A stretch of 64,000 nucleotides of DNA, from positions 55,469,787 through 55,533,786 of the forward strand of contig OX421962.1 in assembly GCA_949128115.1 (NCBI GenBank), given 5' to 3'. The first letter of the stretch is position 1. Each line of letters starts with the position of its first letter. Below, one piece after another: positions 13,000-25,449 of the stretch. A program made the translations under genes and the position numbers. The notes below the pieces were generated by a model. The model saw only the letters and a program-made list of their open reading frames with translations. It did no database searches and had not been told where the DNA came from. The DNA is from Anaspis maculata (lineage: Eukaryota; Arthropoda; Insecta; Coleoptera; Scraptiidae).

Positions 13000-14172
13000 T
13001 ACAGGGTGATTCATGAGTGACCTTACATAGGCTAATGGGAGATAAAGGACTTCGAGGCGAGTCAGGATCCACTGAAGAAATTTCATTTTCTCCAATGGTT
13101 ACGAAGATACAGGGTGTTTTGTGTGCTCCGTATGAAACTTTGGTGAGCGATATTTCTGAAACGGCCAGAGGTATTTAGTTGAAATTCACCAGTAGTATTT
13201 CTCTGTTGGAACTCAGCCCGAAACCATACCGGGTAAGTCAAAATCCAGGGCCGGGCTAGAAAAAAGGTGCCCCTTTTTTGTTTTATCAAAAAGTACATTT
13301 TCTGACCGTTTTTCTAAAAAACTGCTATCGGATTCAAAAAGCTAAGGAAAAATGCTTTAAGAATCACTCTTCAATTTAGATGGCACACCTGAACCGTTTC
13401 GACAATAAAATTAAAAGTAAAATTTGTGGGTGAGTTCCCATTTTCGACCGGACATAATCGACTCAATGTTTGATTGAATTGATCAAAATTCATTTTTTGT
13501 TTTATCTCTGTTGAATACAAGAGATTGGTTGAAAGAAAAATTTCAGAGCCGACCTTTTTTTTTTGACAAAATCGAGAGTGAAACCAAAATTAGACTCGAT
13601 TTGGTCGTAAAAAAAATCTTCGGCTATGGAATTTTTCTTCCTATCAAGCCCTTCTATTCCACAGAGACAAGCTAAAAAATGAATTTGAATGAATTCTATC
13701 AAACAATGAGTCGATTATGTCCGTTCAAAAATGGAAACTTACACATAAATTTCACTTGAAATTTTTATGTCGAAACGGTTCAGGTGTGCCATCTTAATTG
13801 AAGAGTGATTCTTGAAGCATTTTCCCTTAGCTTTTCGAATCCGATAGCGGTTTTTTAGAAAAGCGGTCAGAAAATATACTTTTTGATCAAATAAAAAAGG
13901 GCCACATTTTTTCAATCCCGGCCCTGGATTTCGACTTACCCAGTATGGCTCCAGGGTGAGTTCCAATAGATAAATATTACTGGTGAATTTCAAGAAAATA
14001 TCTCCAGCCGTTTCAGAAATATCGCTTATCAAAATTTCATACGAAACACACAAAACACCCTGTATCTTCGTAACCAATGGAGAAAACCAAATTTCTTTAG
14101 TGGATTCTGACTCGCCTCGAAGTCCTCTATCTCACATTAGCCTATGTAAGGTCACTCATGAATCACCCTGTA
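13000..14172. mobile_element. TACAGGGTG fold-back element, 1.17 kb
   Basis: Starts TACAGGGTGATTCATGAG and ends with its complement. The arms (about 13000-13470 and 13700-14172) are long and well conserved, and each carries a second internal ACAGGGTG motif about 110 bp in (near 13111 and 14060). The left flank is TA, the right flank is CA. It encodes no transposase. Ends and TA target point to a Tc1/mariner-type non-autonomous element. Confidence 0.85.
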
Positions 14173-14252
14173 CATACCTACTTAGAAATTTTGGAAAAAA
14201 ATACTTATTTGAGTTTCTGGATTTTTAAAATTCCGAAATACATATACATACT

Positions 14253-14351
14253 AAGAGTAATCTAAAATTAGGTATGGAAATGTATATGTATAATTATGTA
14301 TATATGTATAATATACATATACATTTCTATACTTAATTTTAGATTACTCTT
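14253..14351. repeat. Near-perfect 99-bp hairpin
   Basis: AAGAGTAATCTAAAATTA at the left pairs with its complement at the right, with a TA-rich loop. It may be a miniature element. No evidence of transcription can be read from sequence. Confidence 0.75.
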
Positions 14352-14788
14352 CTTTTTTTCAATTCTACAAATCCATTGGTTTCCATGAAACCCACTTTAA
14401 AGCAAAACACTTAAAAATTCCGTCCTTAAATCTATGCTTCTCTGCATGACTGCCGAGAAAGCCGCAGCTATCGTTGATTTTGTTGCAAAAATGTCATGAA
14501 AATAAAATAATTGAATGGGTGATGAAGCGGCAAACTTATGCATGAATGGTGGAGGTGTTGAGCGTCAAGAGTGGATTTGTGCAGAAATGGCGGAGGAACC
14601 GTGCATGCTCGTGCTGCGCACACGGGTTGATTTTCATCACAGCGTACTCGAGCCGGACCACTGGTGTTTATTACATTAATATATATGATTATTTCTTTGT
14701 CATATTAAATCAACATTCAACAAATCAAATTTATTCACTGTAACAATGAGCTCAAAACAACCCAATCTCAGCGATCATTTCTAATAGG
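14352..14788. other. No gene seen
   Basis: About 440 bp, AT-rich, without recognisable features. Confidence 0.55.
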
Positions 14789-14796
14789 CGTCTAGC

Positions 14797-15414
14797 CAGC
14801 GCCGGATCTAGGGGGGAGCAAACCGGCGGCAGAATGGAGGGGCGGCAAAATAAAGTCCAGTTTCATTCTTAGGAGAAAAAATATGAAAGGAACATTCTGC
14901 TCTTCATCTTTTTGTGAAAGTATTCAAATAGGATTTCCGAAAACAACAATACATCTTACAACAGTTTTTCGCAACAGCGGGAGTGGGTAGCAGGCGGTCG
15001 ACAGTAGCGTTTGGCTATCAACATAATTTGGCGCCTAAAGCAAAGCCGAAACAAAATTCTGACAAAAGTGAAACTGGATAAGTAAAATGTTCTATTTCTT
15101 TCTTATCTTGATATAATATAGTTTTTTTGTTTCAAATATGTTCATTGCTGTTAAAAATGGAGAAAAGCAAAGTACCCACTTGGAAGAGGGCAACAAGAAA
15201 TGTTCTGCAGTACTTCAGCAACTTGTTGTTTTCAGATTGTGAAAATGTTTGGGAAAAGAGGGATATTTCGCTGAAACGCCCCCCTAAAAATGTACGCCTG
15301 CGGGGCTGCTGGGAGGTTTCAATCCCTAAAGCCCCCTTTGCTTTTCTCGTATCGATGTGGGGGGCAGCAAAATTGAATTTCGCATCCCTTAAAAACAGCC
15401 TACATCCGGCACTG
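14797..15414. mobile_element. hAT-like non-autonomous element, 618 bp
   Basis: Ends are CAGCGCCGGAT and ATCCGGCACTG. The element is bracketed by a perfect 8-bp duplication, CGTCTAGC (14789-14796 and 15415-15422). CAG/CTG ends plus an 8-bp target duplication are diagnostic of the hAT superfamily. The inside has no transposase. A shorter relative with the same ends is at 38475-38680. Confidence 0.92.
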
Positions 15415-15453
15415 CGTCTAGCTTTATTTCAGCTCGTGCGAGTATGAGATATA

Positions 15454-18400
15454 AACTGCTGGACAACGAAGTTGTCGGTATCGAAAAAATCATTCGACTT
15501 TGGAGGCTAATATCTCCCGATTGCCGATTGCCATTTCCATTTTGTTTGTTGCGTCAACTAGTCTTATCTTTCCGTAGCCCATCCTATAATAGTAAATGTT
15601 GAGAAACTCCACGTGAATTTCCTACAGTGTGTTCGTAAAATGGTGTAAAATTGCAACGACTTCATCGTACCCCCATTTTCCAAAAAAATATTCTTTCAAT
15701 ATTCTAATACAAAAGTTATGAAGAGTGGTGTCTTGTCTCAAAACGATTTTGGAATTACCTAGATTTGAAGTCGAACATTGAAGATATAAATTTTTATGTT
15801 GAATGTTGCAGATTTGCGAAACTCAGCAAAGCATAAGCACAAAAAGTGTAACGTCCAGATTGGCTTTACTTCACTCGAAAACTGTAGTTTTACATCGTTA
15901 CTATGTTCAGGGGCTTAATAGGCCAGTCAAATAAGGAAAGCTGGAGGGAAAAAACTGTTGGAGTTTTGGAAATTTGACAGCAATGTCCGGTAAGGTGTAC
16001 TGATAAACATACTAAAAGTCCCCAACTCTACCTATTGAGCTCGAGCCGCCATCTTGGAAAAATGGTCCTTCGAACCAGTTTTCTACTTATATTGCGCTAA
16101 TCATCAGAGATATTCAATTAGGTTTCATTAAAAATCAAGGCTATAAAATTGTCTACAAAAATTGTTTTATACCGATTTTTCTCTCGTATCTGTTGATATT
16201 AATTAAATTAAATTGACAAAAAGAATTTAAAAAAAAGCGATTTTTTGCCTATGGCTAGAGATATTGTCTTCAAAATTTATGAAGATGTTGGCAGTCTACA
16301 TCAAAGCTAAACGTGACAGTTGAAATAGAAAAAAAATTGCGAAAATATTTTTTAATTTTTTTTTTAATTAAGCAAAAATTTGGTTTTCGAGTTTGACATT
16401 TCCAACAGGGCGGAGTAAAGGTTTCAATCGAACATCAATCAGTTTTGATATTTACACATTGTAAGACAAGATTTCATCAGTATTGTGCCTTCACGAGCTT
16501 CTGGAATGCTCGATATGAATTAAACTAAAAGAATAATCGCTAAGTCCAAAAAGTGTTGTCGATTGGTTCTGAAGGAGACATTCCGAAACAAAAGACATCA
16601 GCAAAGGATATACAGAAGGTCCAAAGGTTATTCAACTGTATATGAGCCCCATATTGATGTGCCTTATCCAAAATAGTACAAAAGAATCAATCAAAATGTT
16701 AAAATCCACCCTGTATAACAAAAAGTAACGACACAAAATGGAAGTAGTAGAGCTTACCTGGTGCCAAAAATACAGCCCTTACATTGCTGAAAAAAAGAAC
16801 AAAATTGATCGATTTATTTGAAAGTTATCAGTCCTCAAACTTGACTTTACAAATTTCAGCCAGTGAAATATGGAAAAGTAGAGAGAAGTAACTGTCGGAG
16901 TTTCAGGAATTTGACAGGGATGTTCGCTGAAGTATACTAATAAACATACTAAAAGTCCCCGCCAGTACCTGTTGCGCTTGAGCCGCCATCTTAAAATAAT
17001 GGTCCTTCGATCAAATTTATTACCATTTTTCCAAGATGGCGGCTCGAGCACAACAGGTAGTGGCGGGGACTTTTAGTATGTTTATTAGTATATCTTAGCG
17101 AAAATCCTTGTCAAATTCCTGAAACTCCGACAGTTACTTCTCTCTACTTTTCCCTATTTCACTGGCTGAAATTTGCAAAGTCAAGTTTGAGGACTAATAA
17201 CTTTCAAATAAATCGATCAATCTTGTTCTTTTTTTCAGCAATGTAAAGGCTGTATTTTTGGCACCAGGTACTTTTTACTACTTCCATTTTGTATCGTTAC
17301 TTTTTGTTATACAGGGTGGATTTTAACATTTTGACTGATTCTTTTGTACTATTTTGAATAAGGCACATCAATATGGGGCTCATATACAGTTGAATAACCT
17401 TTGGACCTCCTGTATATCCTTTGCTGATGTCTTTTGTATCAAAATGTTTCCTTTATAACCATTCGACAACACTTTTTGGACTTAGATATTATTCTTTTAG
17501 TTTAATTCATATCGAGCATTCCAGAAGCTCGTGAAGGCACAATACTGATGAAATCTTGTCTTACAATATGTAAATATCAAAACTGATTTATGTTCGATTG
17601 AAACCTTCACTCCGCCCTGTTGGAAATGTCAAACTCAAAAATCAATATTTTGCTTAATTTGAAAAAAAAAATTAAAAAATATTTTCGCAATTTTTTTTCT
17701 ATCTCAACTGTCACGTTTAGCTTTGATGTGAACTGCCAACATCTTCACAAATTTTGAAGACAATATCTTCAGCCATAGGCAAAAAATCGCTAATTTTTTG
17801 ATTTTTTTTTTGTTAAGTTAATTTTATTAATATCAACATATACGAGAAAAAAATCGGTATGAAACAATTTTTGTGGGCAATTTTATAGCCTCGATTTTTC
17901 ATGAAACTTAATTAAATATCTCTGATGATTAGCGGAATATGAGCAGAAAATTGGATCGAAGGACCATTTTTCCAAGATGGCGGCTCGAGCTCAATAGGTA
18001 GAGTTGGGGACTTTTAGTATGTTTAATAGTACACCTTACCGGACATTACTGTCAACTTTCCAAAACTCCAACAGTTTTTTCCCTCAAACAGAAAAATTTG
18101 TTCTAATTTGACTGGCCTATAAGGACGGTGTTGAATTGATAACATAATTATTAAAATAATAATTTGATCAGAATTTTAGATCTGAAACATGTTCTATTTG
18201 CAAGCCATTTGCAAGGACGGAGTCATATTGGTAGAATAAGCGTTGCGAAATCAATCCGTGTGGGTTTATTCCTTGACGGATTTTTGCCATTTTGGTCTCT
18301 TTCGAAAGCTATAAGGATGTACTTTGGTTTGAGCCAATTGGCATTTCCAAAATCTAAAAATAATTTTTTCAAATGTAAAAATTTATTTTTTTTCCTTATT

Positions 18401-19128
18401 TCGGAAATGCCATTGGGCTCAAATCAAAGTACATCCTTCTAGCTTTCGAAAGAGACCAAAATGGTGAGAATCCGTCAAGGAATACACCCACACGGATAGA
18501 TTTCGCAACGCTTATTCTACCAATATGACTCCGTCCTTAAACTTGCAAATAGAACATGTTTCAGATCTAAAATTCTGATCAAATTCTGACGAAATTCAAC
18601 GTACGAAAAGCAGGCAGTGACAACCACTTGAAAAAATGCCCCCTGCTTGGCCCCACACCAAATATTCGGGTTGTGTTGGGAATAAAATTGTCTTGGACTG
18701 ATGTACAAACAATCTTGCTCAATATGTCAACATCCATTAATCAAAAAGTGACCTAACCTTGCGTGCCAACAAGGCAAATCTGTAACATTCAACATAAAAA
18801 TTTATATCTTCAATGCTAGACTTCCAATCTAGGTAAATCCAAAACTATTCCGAGATAATACACCACACTTCATGATTTTTGTATTAGAAGACATAAACAA
18901 AAAAAATTTGACAAATGGGGGTACGATGAAGTCGGTGCAATTTTGCAGCATTTTACGTATCACCCTGTAGAAATGTAACGTGAAATTTTTTGACGATCAA
19001 CTTTACAGGATAGGTTACGGAAACATCAGGCTAATTAACACAATAAACAAAATGAAAATCACATTCGGCAATCGGTCTTTAAAGTCGAACCATTTTTCCG
19101 ACACCGACAACTTCGTTGTCCAGCAGTT
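15454..19128. mobile_element. 3.7-kb palindromic element
   Basis: Starts AACTGCTGGACAACGAAG and ends with its complement, with TA on each side (15452-15453 and 19129-19130). The centre lies near 17030. Each arm holds a mirrored TACAGGGTG-type element: 15623-16715 in the left arm and 17310-18969 in the right arm. The right arm is longer because of an extra block around 18121-18770 that has its own inverted repeat. No coding sequence was found. Confidence 0.85.
18161..18585. mobile_element. Fold-back element nested in the right arm
   Basis: The ends AATTTGATCAGAATTTTAGA and their complement enclose arms that also share GGACGGAGTCATATTGG and GGATGTACTTTG. The matching position in the left arm of the host palindrome lacks this block, so it is a later insertion or part of one. 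Confidence 0.75.
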
Positions 19129-19130
19129 TA

Positions 19131-21130
19131 GGTAGGTGTACTAACTATACTTATATATCAGGCAGAAGGCAGACGAGGTGTCCATTTTATAATACAAATC
19201 CACGATTTTCGATTTAATATGTTAATAATTCCGCCCATTTATGCAATTTCACTTGGACATTTCTCGCATCAGAACATGTGTCGACAAGATGGCCGTTCGG
19301 TGAGCCTTTGTTCATCCAGGCAGCAAGGTCGCGAGTCTAAAGGGAGTAATGTCATGTAGTGGGGCTTTCACGGGCCCGCATATTATGCAAGGGGGAGAGA
19401 ACTGAATGAAAGCGCGTCTGTCACGAGCAATATAATCCGTTATCAACTCCAAGCACACCCCACAGAATTTTAATACTCAGTCGTTTATTGATAATCGATA
19501 AATAAGTTAGAAAATAACCCAATAAATGAATGAATGGATAATTTGGGTGTGATGGTCGTGAATTTCTAGGCAGGACGATTCCCAACCCAACTTCCATCAC
19601 GAGAAATAAATTATGGGTGGAAATATATGCGTCTCCGCCAGTAAATTTCATTACGGGGTTTCTAGATGTGATGTGACTGAAAAGGTGTATTACGAGAATC
19701 GGTTTTTGAGAGCTTTTCCTGATAGGTGGATGTTTCAAATTCTACATGCGACTTCTTCAATAATAAAATACGGTCGGTGCTATTTGGGCACAATTTCTAC
19801 ATTTGTTTTGGAAATAATATTGAAAATAGGTACGACTTTTTTTAAAACTCAAACACAAACACATGATATTGATTACCTACAACTTTAACTTTCGTGGTAC
19901 CTATATCCGATAAGTATATATAGTACAAGTTAGTGGGTATTCGTATTTTTTGTTATTGATATTAATTGTAATATTGTAAATATCGTGTCACTGAATGAAT
20001 TCCTAATTTGGGCAGGCTGTCGCCTAATCAAATCCAGGAGTGGGAATTTAGCTGGGGCACAGAGTCTGGCCTATAAATAATTAAGGATTCATTTGATCAC
20101 ACGATATACCTAATCTATGAAACAGTTGTGACTGTTTCATTATTTATATGTAACATTGCTGCATCGAAAATGTTGCTTTTGATCGACTTCTTCTGTTTAC
20201 TTTCCAGCTTTTCTGAAATGCCCAACATCATATCGATATGCCAGCAAGATTTTTATTTTTCGCACATCTGGATATTTAAGCATCGGTAGATAGGATAGGG
20301 TGAAAGCTCCACCACACGAGATTGTGTGATGATATCTTTGCATCTAATGGAGTTTCGTTTTGCATCACCAACATTTTACCGTGCTTTATCTTTTACAATC
20401 TTGAATTCTACACAACCCTCTCGAGTGAAGTGAGTGGCAGCTGACATCTTGCACAAGTCCGGGAACAATCCGGATGAGACTTCAACTCCGGAACACTGAG
20501 AATATAAACCCTGCCACCGTCTCAATGCAACGGGCAATCGGTTTCTTATTTGATTTTTTTTATAAATTCACTTCTTCAAAAGAATGTTTGATCATAGATC
20601 TTTTCAAAACTGAAAATTATACTAGGTAAGTAATATATTTGACACACACATTTATTTTAAAAGTCAACAATAAGTTATTTTTATACATATAGTTATCTGC
20701 CTATTCACGTGTTATTGTACCTATATATACATTATTGCAGGATGCAAATTTCGTGCAAGCTTTGCGTGAATACGATCGCGAAGAGATTGTTGACTTTTGT
20801 AGATGTACCCGCACCACTTTGCAGAGGATCTGTACTGTTATTTTACCCCAGCTCTTGTTGAAGCTGAATTTCGCGAGCCCTCCAGCCTCTTGACTACATG
20901 AAGAGGCACTTGAAACGTGCCGATCATTTGTTTGATGAATCCGCTGGATGGCTGACTTTTCATCTACTCCTGTATGCTTGTCTTTCACCTAGCTACCCTT
21001 GCTACACCAATATGACATCCATTCCATATAATCTGCATTTCAATTGGAATGGACAATTTTGATTTGTCGCATCAGTGGAGCTGGGAGCACTCAAACCCAT
21101 TGATTGTATAGGACATGATTATACAAAGTC
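19131..21130. other. No gene seen
   Basis: Two kilobases without a recognisable gene. Small features only: a hairpin around GAAACAGTTGTGACTGTTTC (20118-20137) and a TATAAA-like box near 20500. Neither supports a gene call. Confidence 0.5.
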
Positions 21131-21132
21131 TA

Positions 21133-21726
21133 TACAGGGTGTTTCAGTGACCTTGCATGATACTTCGGGAGGTGATTTCTCTCAAAAAAATAAGTCGAAA
21201 AGTGAGAGTAAATTTTTTTCCCAAAGTGCTACCTGAGGGAGTTACAACTCCTCAAAGGTACAAAATGCAACAAAGTTTTCAATTATTCGCTCAGAGACTG
21301 TCAAAGGTGAGAGCTTCAAATTTGATGTCTTCGATAGATTCGTTCAATCCAAAACTTTTATTCTTCTTGCATTTTTTTCGTAGGATGCATCGTTCTGAAG
21401 TAAAAGTGAAAAAACACGGACGTGTCATGAATAATTTTCAACATAATCCCATTCCCCTCTAATTTTGCTGCCACTTATTAGATTTGTTTAGAACTTTGCA
21501 TGTACATTTGCACTGTTGAGAAACTTCTCTATACCAAATTTGAAGTTCCTACTTTTGACGGTTTTTCAACAAACAGTTAAAAACTTTGTTCAACTTCGTA
21601 CCTTTGAGGGGCTGTAACTCTCTTAGAAAGCATTTCAGGGTAAAATGTTACTCTCACTTTTAGACTTATTTTCTTGAGAGGAATCACCTCCCGAAGTATT
21701 ATGCAAGGTCACCGAAACACCCTGTA
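21133..21726. mobile_element. TACAGGGTG fold-back element, copy 1
   Basis: Starts TACAGGGTGTTTCAGTGACC, ends with the complement, and is flanked by TA on both sides. Arms share CTTCGGGAGGTGATT. A second copy in opposite internal orientation lies at 31799-32399; shared inner words include GATGCATCGTTCTGAAGT. It is non-coding and Tc1/mariner-like by its ends and target. Confidence 0.88.
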
Positions 21727-22125
21727 TAGGTACTAGGTAGACACACCTACGTCCAACGTTATGATTTTCAACGTTTCTCCCGCTCCGCTCAATTGAAATT
21801 ACAAAAGAAAAATGGCTCAAACCCAAAACTTATACCCAAAACTTTGGATAAGCAACTTTACCTCTCATCATAGATCAAGGTAGTAATGGTTATCTGAAAA
21901 AATCGGCGGCATGTCTGTCGCGAGATCTCTCATCGTAACATCCTCCATGCAATAACCCTGAACACAATTGTTACAATTTTATTCAAAGGAAATACAGTGC
22001 TCAACAATTGAAGTGGAACACCTGAAAATTTTGGTCAAATTAAAATGGTCGTATTTTCTTAAGAAAAGACCGAATTACAATGAGCTTTTTTTCCTGGGCA
22101 GCTAACGTCTTGGACTACAGCATTA

Positions 22126-23830
22126 TGGACCGTTTTAATAAGTGCATTATGGGTATATTGGTACAGTCAGTCATCGGTCGGTATAATCAATTTCACAGCT
22201 ATCTGCATTAGAGCAAGCTATGGAAAAATTATTTTTTGTTGGTAGGAACGAGTAGGAATCCATAACCGTCGTCGCAGAAGGTTTGTGTAAATGTGGTATG
22301 TGAAAAGGTTAGGTCTTGTGGCATTTGTGGCAGATGTCACCCATCGCGCGGTGTGATGCACGTCTAGTCAAAATGTTCAGTTTAATTGGGGAAAACAGAT
22401 AAACACGTGTTCCTCGGAGTGTCAATTAGCTGGACACCGTCTGCACGGGTTGGTGGCTCTTCACTTGTGCTTTGGTAGTGGCGGTCAGTGAGCCAGTGTA
22501 TTAAATGACGCCAAAGGAAGTCAGCGGCAGCACTAAAGGGAAGTAGGACTGATAGTAGGAAGTACTACGTGCTCTACAACACTAAAACAGCATACAAGCC
22601 AGAAGAAGATGAAAAAGGGAATACATATGTACATGAAATAGTCAATAATTTCATGTTGAGAAGATCTTCCAACACAGAGTGCACTCACGCGTCGTGTCTC
22701 GACTGTCTTGTCTTGTACAGTGCAACTCCATAAATCAATGTCCATGAAAGCGAATTTTCTCAACCTCACTGGGGCCACTGGACAGGCATTTCCATTAATT
22801 TTTCTTTCCTTTAGTGCTGCCGCTGACTTCCTTTGGCGTCATTTTATACACTGGCTCACTGGCCGCCACTACCAGAGCACAAGCAAAGACCCACCAACCC
22901 GTGAAGACGGTGTCCAGCAAATTTACACCCCGAGGAACACGTGTTTATCTGTTTTCCCCAATAAAACTAAACATTTTGACTTGATGTGCATCACACCGCG
23001 CGACGGGTGACATCTGCCACAATACCTAACCTTTTCACATACCACATTTACACAAACTATCTGCGACGACGGTTATGGATTCCTACTCATTCCTACCAAC
23101 AAAAAATAATTTTTCCATAGCTTGCTCTAATGCAGATAGCCGTGAAATTGATTATACAGTAGAGACGTTGCCATGGTTCAGGTTCGAGTTGGTGGGAGTT
23201 GGAAATTCAGTTGCCAAGTTGACAACTCACGTGCTTGAAAATGTCAAACAATTGCCAATTTCCCCGAAAAAATTGTTTTGCCTGTTCTACGAGGATATCT
23301 AGGTGATAATTCGTGTTTTCCTTACAAGTGTCGTGTTAAAATTGAGCGGCGAAATCGCAGATTGTGTAAGAAAGACGATTTGCTTCGGAAAATGTGGTTA
23401 CATGAGTGTTTTTCACCTATCTCTCTATCATGGAAGGCTCTCTATCAATGGTCTTGTGGGAACATGAATGTGCCATAAGCAGGCACACCTAAGCGGAACG
23501 TAGAAGCACAGACTAGCGTAGAAAGAAAGCACGTGAACGTGATAAGCAGTTCGAACCATGTGACAAAGGCGAACCCCAAACCATCGTACGGGGTGTTTAT
23601 AAGAAACTGTGATCGCGGCAGGCATGGGTCAGGTCGAAAAACGCAGTAACAGACGCAATTGTAGTGATCGAAAGCGGATTCCAAAGGCGATGCGATCACA
23701 GTCGTTTATAAACACCCGGTACAATCATTTTCTGTCCATGTCAACTTGACGTAGTTTCACCGGTCGATGACTGACTGCACCAATATTCCCAGAATGCATC
23801 TCATTTTGTTCGACTTATTAAAACGGTCCA
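22126..23830. mobile_element. TGGACCG fold-back element nested at a TA
   Basis: Ends TGGACCGTTTTAATAAG and the complement, flanked by TA at 22124-22125 and 23831-23832. Inner arms share CACATTTACACAAAC and CAGCGGCAGCACTAAAGG. Its right arm is interrupted from about 23156 by foreign sequence that includes a small inverted repeat at 23587-23720. Confidence 0.82.
23587..23720. repeat. Small inverted repeat inside the nested element
   Basis: GTGTTTATAAGAAACTGTGATCGC on the left (23597 onward) is mirrored by GCGATCACAG...TTTATAAACACC on the right. It may be one more nested insertion. Confidence 0.65.
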
Positions 23831-23868
23831 TAGAATTTTTTCTTGTTGCAAGCTTGTCATATCATTTA

Positions 23869-25037
23869 TACAGGGTGAAGTAGTGAGGTACTGCAAAAAA
23901 TGTAAAGTTTGCACCTCTCCCGATCTGCGAAAAAAAATGTTTGAATTTTTTTCAACTCGTTCTGGAAAACATTGAGCCCATACCTCGAAACGGTTTTTTG
24001 GGTTTTTGTCTAGCTGTGTTAATTACAGGGTGATCTCAAAAAAGTGATATTTTAGACTTTCAATGATAACTTCTTTCATTGTTATCCGATTTTAAACATC
24101 TTTAGCTCATATTGAAGCTGATACTTCAGGCGAGAACGTTGTGAGGTCAAAACTTATCGAAAACAACAATTCACTACAAGGGGACGTATCAGAAGTGACC
24201 CGAATGCGAAACAGCTTCCTAGTATCTGTTTGATGAAAGACAAAAACGAATTGAAACTTGTCCTCAGAGGATCCGCTAATTTGGACCATTTCGATCCGCA
24301 TCTCGCTTTAGTTGTCTAAGAAATTTCTGTGGTAGAATCAAAGCTTGACTGCGTGTTTTCGCGAAAAAATCGCATCCCTTATTTACCTGAAGGCGGCCGC
24401 AATCCAAGTTACAAAATTCACAACAATTCCAAAAATTCTCCTTGACAATAAAACACGTACCTCTACCCGTATACCTGCCAGTTCTGAATTTTGTAACTTG
24501 GGTTACGGTCGCCTACAGGTAAATAAGGGATGCGATTTTTTTGCGAAAACACGCAGTCAAGTTTCGGTTCTACCACGGACATTATCTTGAACAACTTAAG
24601 CGAAAAGCAGATCAAACTGGTCCGAATTAGCGGATCCTTTGAAGACACGTTTCAATTTGTTCTTATCTGTTAAACGGAAAGTCGGGAGCTGTTTTGCATT
24701 CGGGCCACTTTTGACACGTCCCCTCATATTGAATTGTTGTCTTCAATAAGTTTTGACCTCACACCGTTCTCGCCTGAAGTTTCAGCTTCAATATGAGCCA
24801 AAGAAGTTTAAAATCGGATAACAATGAAAGAAGTTACCATTGAAAGCCTAAAATATCACTTTTTTGAGATGTAAAAAAACCCTGTAATTAACAGAGATAA
24901 ACGAAAACCCAAAAAACCGTTTCGAGGTATGGGCTCAAAGTTTCTCCAGAACAAGTTGGAAAAATTCAAAAAAATGTTTTCACGGATCGGGGGTGCAAAC
25001 TTAAATTTTTTGCAGTACCTCACTACTACACCCTGTA
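23869..25037. mobile_element. TACAGGGTG fold-back element, 1.17 kb
   Basis: Starts TACAGGGTGAAGTAGTGAGG and ends with the complement; TA flanks lie at 23867-23868 and 25038-25039. The arms fold along their whole length around about 24450, with AAATAAGGGATGCGATTTTT near the centre. A second ACAGGGTG lies about 155 bp inside the left end, as in the element at 13000. Confidence 0.88.
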
Positions 25038-25449
25038 TAAATAATATGGAAAGCTTGTCACAAAAAAGAATTATATCATGCTGTAGTCTAAGACATAAGC
25101 TGTCCAGAAAAAAAAACTAATCGCAATTCGGATTTTTCCTGAGAAAATACGACCATTTTGATTTGACCAAAATTTTCAGGTGTTTCACTTCAATTGTTGA
25201 GCACTGTATTATTTTTCTACTTTGGTTAAATACTTAATAAGCCCATCAGGCATTTTAGGTTGAATTTTGAATTTTGGTCAAACCCTGAAATTAATATGTC
25301 CATTTTAAAAATTTAGATACATGAATGGCTTTCAAGCAATGCTGAACAACATACTAAAAATTCCGGTCCGGCAAGTGTGCGCGTCATAGGTTTTTAGAGC
25401 AAGAAAGGAATAAGTGCCGCCAAATCTCTAGCACCCGATAAAGAGATCA

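Larger units (their letters stand above)
21995..25206. mobile_element. Tc1-like fold-back hosting two other elements
   Basis: Ends CAGTGCTCAACAATTGAAGT and its complement sit between TA dinucleotides (21993-21994 and 25207-25208). TA-CAGTGCT is the canonical end of Tc1-family elements. Its own arms are short (about 21995-22123 and 25040-25206). The middle is occupied by two further elements, 22126-23830 and 23869-25037, each between its own TA pair. No transposase frame survives. Confidence 0.88.

Noticed and set aside
20490..20530. TATA-like box as a promoter
   Set aside because: No initiator, exon or coding sequence follows; one AT-rich hexamer in AT-rich DNA is expected by chance.
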